From contig DAOLDB010000007.1 in assembly GCA_035327565.1 (NCBI GenBank), positions 38,262 to 102,261 on the forward strand: 64,000 nt of DNA, written 5' to 3'. The DNA is from JABDLO01 sp035327565 (GTDB taxonomy: Bacteria > Bacteroidota > Bacteroidia > Chitinophagales > Saprospiraceae). Of the stretch, positions 18,746 to 26,099 are shown in pieces. Position numbers and translations under genes: made by a program. The notes beneath the pieces are model-generated. The model ran no database searches. It was given only the letters and a program-made list of their open reading frames with translations, and was not told where the DNA came from. Numbering within the stretch: position 1 is the first letter of the stretch; each line of letters opens with the position of its first letter.

Positions 18746-18784
18746 CCAATAGGGAGTTCGGACAGTTTCCGAACTCCCTATTGG
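18746..18784 (+). terminator. Perfect 16-bp stem hairpin after the polysaccharide locus
   Basis: CCAATAGGGAGTTCGG (18746-18761) is exactly complementary to 18769-18784, with a 7-base loop. Only a short T-rich stretch follows (TTTATAG), so it is not a textbook U-tract terminator. The position just after the flippase stop and before an unrelated gene supports transcription termination or 3'-end protection. The rest of 18703-18998 is AT-rich and holds nothing else I can identify. Confidence 0.75.
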
Positions 18785-18998
18785 TTTATAGCAAAATTTG
18801 ATGCGTTTAAAAAACTCTTAGCAAAATCATTGATTTCTCAGGGGTTTAATACCTGTTAAAATTGAATTTAAAATATATGGTCAGTATTATAATGCTGAAA
18901 ATTAGGTTTTTATGCTTAATATCTAAAATTTTTTATTATCTTTATCTCAAACCGATGAAAATTTCACATATGGATTATTAACCAAAACTTTTTTAATA

Positions 18999-19373
18999 AT
19001 GGCACGCAAAAACAATCTTCAATTTACGATGATTTTTTCATGTCCGGCTCAACACATCTCTGAAGGGGATCGCATTTTCAGATCGCACGCAGCCTGGATG
19101 GAGCGCACCCATCATCGTTCAGGGGACAAAGCCTTACTGATTTATGATTTGTCTAAAGCTCCTGAAATGGAAAATCCTATGGATCCTAACTCCGGCACAA
19201 CGGGCAATACCCTGTTCATCATTTCTGAAGTATATGCCAGTTCTGCAGGACTGGAAGACCACTGGAAGCAAGCCGGTGAAAACTGGCAGGACTTTGGTGC
19301 TTTAAATGAATGGATGAAACACTGTAAGGTTACTCTGGTCAACGGGGCGCCTATTCAACATTCACTTTGGTAA
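18999..19373 (+). CDS. Small ABM-like (dimeric alpha/beta barrel) hypothetical protein
   Basis: This 124-residue soluble protein has no signal peptide. Its pattern (a strand LQFTMIFSCPA, a helix with HAAWMERTHH, a strand KALLIYDLS, and a second strand-helix unit TLFIISEVYAS...LEDHWKQAGENW) resembles the antibiotic-biosynthesis-monooxygenase / EthD-type ferredoxin-like fold. No catalytic residues can be assigned, so the function is unknown. It starts at ATG 18999 after an AT-rich gap and precedes a hexose-phosphate mutarotase gene by about 50 bp, so the two may be co-transcribed. Confidence 0.6.
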   Translation: MARKNNLQFTMIFSCPAQHISEGDRIFRSHAAWMERTHHRSGDKALLIYDLSKAPEMENPMDPNSGTTGNTLFIISEVYASSAGLEDHWKQAGENWQDFGALNEWMKHCKVTLVNGAPIQHSLW

Positions 19374-19421
19374 TCCCATACCCTGGATCTAACTCAATCT
19401 CTTTTCCTGAAACCGATACAT

Positions 19422-20237
19422 GTGCATCATTCCAGCATTGTCATTGAAACCAATCATGCCACTGCGATCTTATCGCTTATAGGTGGTCAAATAATCCATT
19501 GGGCTCCATCCGGCCACAAGCCTGTCCTTTGGTTGAGTGATAAAGCCGCTTTTAACGAAGGAAAAGCCATTAGGGGGGGTGTTCCGGTTTGCTGGCCATG
19601 GTTTGGAACTAAAAATAATCTGCCCGCCCATGGTTTGGTAAGAACCCGCTTGTGGAAACATTCTGACACAATAGAACGGGGAGATGTGACTTGTGTAAAA
19701 CTCCAATGTTTTTCTGATGCAAATACCTTGTCCATTTGGCCCTTTCCATTTTTTCTGGAAATCGAATACCACATTGGTAAAGATTTGCGGGTAGTTTTAA
19801 GTACTTATAATACAGGCCAGAATAATTTGTATATCACTGAAGCACTCCACACTTACTTCCTTGTAAGTCATATCAAGAATGTGGTCGTGAATGGATTTGA
19901 AGGTGTCGAATACCTGGATAAAACAAATGATTTCATTGCTGTAAAGCAGCAGGGAAATATTAAAATTACTGAAGAAACAGACCGGATATACCTTAGTCCT
20001 GGTCCTGCAACAATACTTGATAAGGGATGGAAAAGGAAAATCCACATCAAAAATAGCGGAAATGAGCATACCGTAATATGGAATCCAGGCCCTGAAAAAA
20101 GCCAGGCCATGACAGATATATTACCCCGGGGTTATACGAAAATGCTTTGTCTTGAAGCCGCCAATACAAATGACATCGTGGTTCTCCCCGGCGAAAAACA
20201 TACATTAACGCAGGAGATTGGTGTGATAACGGTATAA
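19422..20237 (+). CDS. D-hexose-6-phosphate mutarotase (YeaD/aldose-1-epimerase superfamily)
   Basis: The 271-residue protein has the YeaD-type galactose-mutarotase fold. Visible blocks are LIGGQIIHWAPSGHKPVLWLS, GKAIRGGVPVCWPWFG, HGLVRTRLW, TEALHTYFLVS (with the conserved E and H), and LCLEAANTNDIVVLPGE near the end. The family catalyses anomer interconversion of glucose-6-phosphate and related sugars in the cytoplasm. The GTG at 19422 is used as the start, as no in-frame ATG precedes the first conserved strand. It stands apart from the nucleotide-sugar genes and is probably general sugar metabolism. Confidence 0.85.
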   Translation: MHHSSIVIETNHATAILSLIGGQIIHWAPSGHKPVLWLSDKAAFNEGKAIRGGVPVCWPWFGTKNNLPAHGLVRTRLWKHSDTIERGDVTCVKLQCFSDANTLSIWPFPFFLEIEYHIGKDLRVVLSTYNTGQNNLYITEALHTYFLVSHIKNVVVNGFEGVEYLDKTNDFIAVKQQGNIKITEETDRIYLSPGPATILDKGWKRKIHIKNSGNEHTVIWNPGPEKSQAMTDILPRGYTKMLCLEAANTNDIVVLPGEKHTLTQEIGVITV

Positions 20238-20637
20238 AGTGTTTATTCTGTGCTGAACTGTAGGAAACTGTTTTATGCAAGTTTACTGCAACTAAATGGA
20301 AAGTACGGGAAACAAAATCCCGGGAATATTACATAGAACTTCTCTGAAAACCGAAGATTATATCACTAAAAACCCAAATTAAATCTCCATGTCCAAAAAG
20401 AATCATGATTAAATCCGGATACTACCTTAATGAAATATTTTAGTTTACATTGATTATGAGTTAATTAAATGGTATTTTAGCTATATTTAAATTTAAGTAT
20501 TGTATTTTTATTAATAATTTTTACTGAACGGAGTGTTAATCCTTTCGATGAATTATGATATAGAAAAATACATGAAATTTATAATAGATCCATTTGAGCT
20601 TTAGAATGCTAAGTAAGGGTCCTACTATTATTAAAAA
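20238..20637. other. 400-bp AT-rich intergenic region
   Basis: No ORF with coding character, RNA gene or strong hairpin is evident. It presumably contains the promoter of the cyclase-TPR gene at 20638, but I see no convincing TTG/TAnnTTTG pair. Confidence 0.5.
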
Positions 20638-22869
20638 ATGAATAAAGAACTAAAAAGGTCAAATACCGCAATCATGTTTTCCGACATTGTCGGATATACG
20701 GCCTTGATGGGAGAAAATGAGGATTTGGCTTTTCAGTTGATAAAGAAAAATACCAGGATACATCAGGAAATTATTGGAAATCACGGAGGTGCGCTAATCA
20801 AGGAATTGGGCGATGGTGTTTTATCTTCCTTTCCAAGTTCACAACAAGCCGTCAATGCTGCCTATGATCTGCAAATGCATTACTTAAGAACCAAAGAACT
20901 GAGTCTCAGGATCGGTATCCACTTTGGTGAGATCATCATAGAGAATAATGATGTGTTCGGTGATTCGGTCAACATAGCGTCGAGGCTGCAAACACTCGGT
21001 ACTCCCGGATCCATTCTATTTTCGAACACCATCGAAAAAAACCTGTCGGACGAAGACAGATTGAGGTGGACATCTCTTGGTACATTTTACCTCAAAAATG
21101 TAAAGGATCATGTTGAAGTGTTCGCTTTGGCCAATGAAGGGCTGAGCATTCCCACGCGGGGAGAGGTGCTCAAGTTATTGGAAAGCAGGTTGAAGAAATT
21201 TATGATCGTTGCGGTTGTTTTCTTGAGTTTGGTATTGGCTGGTTTCTGGGTGTATCACAATAATTACATCAAACAGTTTGAGGAGGGCAGGGAAAAATCA
21301 ATTGCTGTATTACCTTTCAAGAATCTTAATTTGGATGAAGATGATGACTATTTTGCTGAGGGACTCACCATGGAAATTATTTCACATTTATCTAATATTT
21401 CAGATTTAAAAGTAATATCCAAAAGCAGTTCTGATGTGTATAAAAACACCCTGGAGTCCAATGTAAATATTGCTAAAGGTTTGGGTGTAAACTATTTGGT
21501 AGAAAGTTCAATTCAACGAAAAGGGAATTTGTTGCGTATTAGGATAGACTTAGTGGACGGTATTGGCAATAAAACCATTTGGGGAGAATCATTTGAAGCC
21601 AAAAAGGAGGATGTTTTTAAGCTACAGAATGATATATCACTGAAAATCGCTGAGACACTTAAAGCCAAATTGAGCGCTTCTGAAAAGTACAAGTTAGGCA
21701 AAGAACCAACACAAAGCATCAGCGCCTATGAATTATACCTGAAAGGCAGAGATTACTACTTTAAATATGACCTTCAAAATAATCAAAAAGCCATTCATCA
21801 ATTTCAAAAAGCGCTGGAAATAGACCCTGACTATGCTTTGGCCTGGGCGGGATTGGGTGACACATACAGTTTGAAACATTATTTGACCAAATTTGATCTA
21901 ATCTGGTTGGATTCTGCCATGTATGCCAGTGAAAAAGCCATTAAGCTGGACAGTAATTTGTCAGAAGGCTATAAGGCATTATCCACCGCATATAGCTATA
22001 AAGGTGAACACATCAAAAGCCTGGAGTTATTGGAAAAAGCACTGGAAAAAAATCCCAATAATGCCCAGGCTATCGGAAACTATGGTACTGTCAATTTTTC
22101 TTTGGGTAATTTGGAGGAAGCTTTGGTATGGCAGAAAAAATCCGCAGGGCTTAACCCAAAACTTTATATACCTTTTTTGCACATAGGGTGGACCTATAGG
22201 CTTTTGGGAGAGTATGAAGAAGCGATTCGGTGGTTAAATAAATCCCTTGAAAAATCGAAAGACAGAGAAACCTATGAACAGTTGGCTTTATCTTATCTGG
22301 CTAATAATAATTATGACTCCGCATTTGTACAAATCCCAAGGCTACTCCAATTGATTGATACCATTGATGTAAATTCCGTGGAAGAAAAAAAACTAAAATT
22401 TGAAGAAACTTCAAAAATAATTGAATCGGCTGGCATCATTCATTTTTATGGGGAAGAGCGGAATCTGGCCAGGGATTATTTTGATCAATCGGTCCAATTA
22501 CACCCCAGTATAGCCAATGATGCGTGGGCTTATTCCCCCATATATCTTGGATATTTACTTAAACGGGAAAATAAAGACATCGATGCTGAAATTCTTTTGG
22601 AAGGAGCCATGCATCTCAACATGGGAGAGGTGAAAAAGCAAACCCAGGATGCAGAGCATTATTTTCATGTAGCCAGTATTTATGCCATACGCGGTGAAAA
22701 AAACGAATGTCTTCATTATCTGAATGAAGCTAGGAAAAGGAAATGGATCGATGTGTTCAAATTGTCACATAATCCAATTTATTCCCATTTCAAAACAATG
22801 CCGGAATTCAAAAGTTTGATCGATGAAATTAATAAAGAGATCGTCTTGATGAGGCAAAAGATGACTTGA
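20638..22869 (+). CDS. Class III adenylate cyclase-type domain with FlgO-like domain and TPR repeats
   Basis: This 743-residue signalling protein has four parts. Residues 8-165 are a class III nucleotidyl cyclase domain with both metal aspartates (D16 in FSDIVGYT, D59 in KELGDG), the purine-specifying Lys55 and Asp105, and the transition-state pair N112 and R116, so it should be catalytically competent on ATP. A single membrane helix lies at about 189-206. Residues 220-345 are a FlgO/TolB-N-like domain (SIAVLPFKNL, YFAEGLTMEII, YLVESSIQRKG). About 360-730 are TPR repeats (AIHQFQKALEIDPDYALAWAGLGDTY). The C-terminal parts are probably periplasmic. The same architecture is widespread in Bacteroidota. 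Its cyclase domain is paralogous to that at 26100. Confidence 0.9.
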   Translation: MNKELKRSNTAIMFSDIVGYTALMGENEDLAFQLIKKNTRIHQEIIGNHGGALIKELGDGVLSSFPSSQQAVNAAYDLQMHYLRTKELSLRIGIHFGEIIIENNDVFGDSVNIASRLQTLGTPGSILFSNTIEKNLSDEDRLRWTSLGTFYLKNVKDHVEVFALANEGLSIPTRGEVLKLLESRLKKFMIVAVVFLSLVLAGFWVYHNNYIKQFEEGREKSIAVLPFKNLNLDEDDDYFAEGLTMEIISHLSNISDLKVISKSSSDVYKNTLESNVNIAKGLGVNYLVESSIQRKGNLLRIRIDLVDGIGNKTIWGESFEAKKEDVFKLQNDISLKIAETLKAKLSASEKYKLGKEPTQSISAYELYLKGRDYYFKYDLQNNQKAIHQFQKALEIDPDYALAWAGLGDTYSLKHYLTKFDLIWLDSAMYASEKAIKLDSNLSEGYKALSTAYSYKGEHIKSLELLEKALEKNPNNAQAIGNYGTVNFSLGNLEEALVWQKKSAGLNPKLYIPFLHIGWTYRLLGEYEEAIRWLNKSLEKSKDRETYEQLALSYLANNNYDSAFVQIPRLLQLIDTIDVNSVEEKKLKFEETSKIIESAGIIHFYGEERNLARDYFDQSVQLHPSIANDAWAYSPIYLGYLLKRENKDIDAEILLEGAMHLNMGEVKKQTQDAEHYFHVASIYAIRGEKNECLHYLNEARKRKWIDVFKLSHNPIYSHFKTMPEFKSLIDEINKEIVLMRQKMT

Positions 22870-22963
22870 TTCATGAGTGACGACATTGATCTTTTTTACA
22901 AAAATGTGTCTAGCTAATTTTCAAATACATTCATCTGCCATAAAACGACAGAATATCGATTTA

Positions 22964-24268
22964 CTAAATAGGCTTTAACAGCGCTATATTGTATTTATCA
23001 CTACTCCCTGGAATGGGTACATGTTGACCGTTTTGAGTATTTGGGTTACCTACCCTATGATGAATAATCCCTGCGACCATGGCACATGACATAGAAGTGC
23101 CGGACATAACCGCATAACGATTGCCCGGAAATGTTGAAAAAATATTTGTGCCCGGTGCTATAAAATCCAGAGGTTCATTATTTCCGGGAATATTCTCATT
23201 CGAATACGTTTCAAATCTTCTAAAACCTGGTACATTACATTTTATACCCATAGATGCAATGGTAAATATTCTGGGTCCATTGATGCATCCAGGGAAGTTT
23301 GTTGCGGCATTTCCTGAAGCATTACCCGCCGACATAACCACAAACGCTTGTCTATTTGGTAAACTAGTCAGGCCATTGATTGATGTCTTAATCGGTTCAT
23401 TATAGTTTTGGCAATTCTCAACATCATACTCGCCTATACTCATCATGATAACATCGTTTTGTTGAACTGAATCCGCCATTTCATCCAAAGCAGCTGCCAC
23501 ATTTGACCAATATCCATTCCCACAATGATCCAATACTTTCATCGATACTATGGTTGCGCCCGGTGATACACCTGTCATCCCAATATTACTGCTTGAAGAA
23601 GGACTGGCTGCGGCAATTCCAGCACAATGTGTGCCATGGCCTAACCCATCTTTGTAAGGTGTTTCTCCACTTACAAATGATTTTGAAAGTGTGGTGTCAA
23701 CTTTTAAATCCGGATGAGTATTATCGACCCCTGAGTCAATCACCCATATCCTGGCTTGACTCGAAGACGGTAGTCCTGGCCCACCTATTCTTGTTATCCC
23801 ACAGCTCGTCTTTTTTGATGCATCATAAAACCAATTAGCGGTTGGTGTGCTGCTTTGGTGGATGGGTTTGCCCTGATGAATGGGTTTGCCCTGAACTTCT
23901 ATGTCATCGTATACATTCGCTATCACTTCTGTATCATTTTGCAATGCTAAAACCTGTTCTTCAGTTAAGTTTGCTGAATAACCAGCAAAAAAAGAAGTAT
24001 ATTGATGCTTTACCTCAAGGGTTCGAGTTTTATCGGTATAGCTATCTATCTGGTTTATGAGATCCTTTTTCATTTGGTTAGGATTCTCCGGATTAAAACC
24101 ATTTGCCTCCGAAAAAACCGGAGGGAAAATTTCTGATTTAAAAATGACTATGTACGGTTTGGTTTCTTTAGGAAGCTGGTCAATATTCGTTTCCTTTTCC
24201 TTCCCTTCTTTATTGGTACACCCTGCTATCCATAATAAAAAGAACCCCAAAAATATTAACTTTTTCAT
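22964..24268 (-). CDS. Subtilisin-like S8 peptidase, lipoprotein
   Basis: This 434-residue exported serine protease starts with a lipoprotein signal (lipobox I-A-G-C, Cys17). An I9-type propeptide follows (YIVIFKSEIFPP to about residue 125). The S8 domain holds the catalytic Asp (WVIDSGVD), His (GHGTHCAG) and Ser (SGTSMSCAMVAG). A linker between propeptide and catalytic domain carries a tandem GKPIHQ duplication. It is probably anchored to a membrane and acts on extracytoplasmic proteins. It is transcribed opposite to both neighbours and converges on the cyclase-TPR gene. The upstream region is shared with the divergent permease gene. Confidence 0.9.
   Translation of the reverse strand: MKKLIFLGFFLLWIAGCTNKEGKEKETNIDQLPKETKPYIVIFKSEIFPPVFSEANGFNPENPNQMKKDLINQIDSYTDKTRTLEVKHQYTSFFAGYSANLTEEQVLALQNDTEVIANVYDDIEVQGKPIHQGKPIHQSSTPTANWFYDASKKTSCGITRIGGPGLPSSSQARIWVIDSGVDNTHPDLKVDTTLSKSFVSGETPYKDGLGHGTHCAGIAAASPSSSSNIGMTGVSPGATIVSMKVLDHCGNGYWSNVAAALDEMADSVQQNDVIMMSIGEYDVENCQNYNEPIKTSINGLTSLPNRQAFVVMSAGNASGNAATNFPGCINGPRIFTIASMGIKCNVPGFRRFETYSNENIPGNNEPLDFIAPGTNIFSTFPGNRYAVMSGTSMSCAMVAGIIHHRVGNPNTQNGQHVPIPGSSDKYNIALLKPI
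23859..23894. repeat. 18-bp direct tandem repeat inside the S8 peptidase gene
   Basis: Two adjacent 18-bp units (23859-23876 and 23877-23894), differing at one base, encode GKPIHQ twice on the minus strand. They fall in the linker between propeptide and catalytic domain, so copy-number change would stay in frame. Confidence 0.85.
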
Positions 24269-24555
24269 AATTCATTAATTTTAAAATAGTATTAATTTAC
24301 ATTATATTATACCTAGTTTAAATCAAATATAATGATATAAATTAATAAGTTAACAGAATAACAGATTAACTTACTGCAATATGATATTGCAAAAGGTGTG
24401 ATTTGCCATGCTTTATTGTTTTGGTTAAATAGGGCTTGTATAATACCATGTCCCTATTTTAATAAAGATTTAGACCATCATAATCCATATTTTATGATAT
24501 TTTTATAATATACATTCTATTATTGTTTTGCCGTTAACAAAATATTGAATACAAA
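24269..24555. promoter_or_regulatory. Divergent 287-bp intergenic region (S8 peptidase / APC permease)
   Basis: This very AT-rich region lies between divergently transcribed genes and should carry promoters for both. I found no convincing paired promoter elements, hairpins or small genes. Confidence 0.35.
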
Positions 24556-25833
24556 TTGCTAAAAAGAGGTATTCAACGTTGGGACCTTGTCTTTTTGATC
24601 ATCAACAGTGTGATCGGTGCAGGGATTTTTGCCTTACCTGCCAGGGTATTTGCCTTATCCGGCGTGTATTCTCTTCTGGCTTTTCTTTTTTGCTCTATTG
24701 TAATGTTGATTTATATCCTGGTTTTTTCCGAGGTAAGTTCACGGTTTGATCAAACCGGAGGCCCTTATATTTATGTACTGTCCGCTTTTGGATCATTGCC
24801 TGCATTTGTTATTGGGTGGCTTTTAATGCTGACCCGGCTTTTCAGTTATGCTACCCTGATCAATTTACTCGTCATTTACCTTACATATTTCTCAGATATT
24901 TTTACGGATAGTATTGTAAGAATAATTTTCATCTGGGTGTTGACTTTTGTGATTGTGTATTTCAATTGGATAGGAGTTAAAAACACTGCCCGGGTAAGTA
25001 ATTTTTTAACAATAGGCAAGCTAATACCCCTTACTCTGTTTATCATTGTGGGGCTGTTTTTTATAAATTCTTCCTCTTATTCTTTCGGCAATTTTCCTCC
25101 CATACAGGGGTTTTCTCAATCGGCACTACTCCTCATTTTTGCATTTGGCGGTTTTGAAGCCGGTCTGGTGAATAGTGGCGAAATTGATAATCCCAGAAAA
25201 AACCTGCCTTTTGCTTTAATGGTGGCTGCTGGCGTTATCGCTGTGTTTTATTTTCTCATTCAACTGGTTTGCATCGGTACTTTACCTGATTTGGCACAGT
25301 CCGACCGCCCCCTTGCAGATGCTGCTGCTATGTTCTCCGGATATTGGGGTGGTGTATTTATATCGGTGGGTGCAGTCATTTCCATATTAGGCACTTTGAA
25401 CGTACAAATATTGAGTGGCTCAAGAATACCTTTTGCTCTGAGTATGCAAGATCAGTTGCCCCTCATTTTTTCAAAAATTCATCCCCGGTTTGCTACACCC
25501 TGGTTTTCCATTTTGTTTTTCTCTCTAATGGTTGCATTTGTAGCGACAATTTGGACATTTATGAGCTCGCTTGCAGTTTCTGTGATAGCCCGCCTTATTA
25601 TGTATGGTTTAGTTTGTGCTTCTTTGATTCGTTTACGAGCAAGTGTAAAAGTAGGTCCACCATTTAGAATTCCTTTTGGCAATGTGCTGGCAGGAGCAGG
25701 TATCGTCGCCACATTATGGTTATTGTCCAGTTCTCACTGGCAGGAAATCAAAGACACCATGATGTGGGTCGGCTTTGGATTGCTGATATATGTTTTACAT
25801 CTTTTCCACAAAAAGATAAGCCAGACCAGCTGA
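24556..25833 (+). CDS. APC superfamily amino acid permease
   Basis: The 425-residue integral membrane protein has about 12 helices. The N-terminal INSVIGAGIFALPARVFAL is the hallmark first helix of amino acid-polyamine-organocation transporters (G-A-G-I-F unwound segment), and FAFGGFEAGLVNSGEIDNPRKNLPFAL is the conserved helix-6/loop block with the E-x-x-N-P-R motif. It should import an amino acid or related amine by proton symport or exchange. The substrate is not predictable. The start is TTG 24556, directly ahead of the conserved K-R-G-I-Q-R-W-D leader. It is not obviously linked in function to the operon that begins 266 bp downstream. Confidence 0.88.
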   Translation: MLKRGIQRWDLVFLIINSVIGAGIFALPARVFALSGVYSLLAFLFCSIVMLIYILVFSEVSSRFDQTGGPYIYVLSAFGSLPAFVIGWLLMLTRLFSYATLINLLVIYLTYFSDIFTDSIVRIIFIWVLTFVIVYFNWIGVKNTARVSNFLTIGKLIPLTLFIIVGLFFINSSSYSFGNFPPIQGFSQSALLLIFAFGGFEAGLVNSGEIDNPRKNLPFALMVAAGVIAVFYFLIQLVCIGTLPDLAQSDRPLADAAAMFSGYWGGVFISVGAVISILGTLNVQILSGSRIPFALSMQDQLPLIFSKIHPRFATPWFSILFFSLMVAFVATIWTFMSSLAVSVIARLIMYGLVCASLIRLRASVKVGPPFRIPFGNVLAGAGIVATLWLLSSSHWQEIKDTMMWVGFGLLIYVLHLFHKKISQTS

Positions 25834-26099
25834 ATACGCCATATTTCTAATTCCTGGGGGTATTCATTTCTCAATAGCTGCCAGAATTGGCAGGTTATCT
25901 ATATCTTTAGGCAACCATTCACCCGTCTTTTCTACACTGTTTCACCTGGTGTAATTAAACATCTGTCAATCCTTGTCACCCAAAGAAATTCTTTATAGGT
26001 AATATTAAATTTCGTATATTCGGATTTTATTTCTCCCCAGAATGATCAAATGGATTCTATAAACATTATTATCAATAATCACTTAATACCTGTTTTTAC

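Noticed and set aside
25878..25893. Small hairpin CTGCCA-GAAT-TGGCAG after the permease gene
   Set aside because: Six-base stem without a U-tract, too weak to call a terminator.
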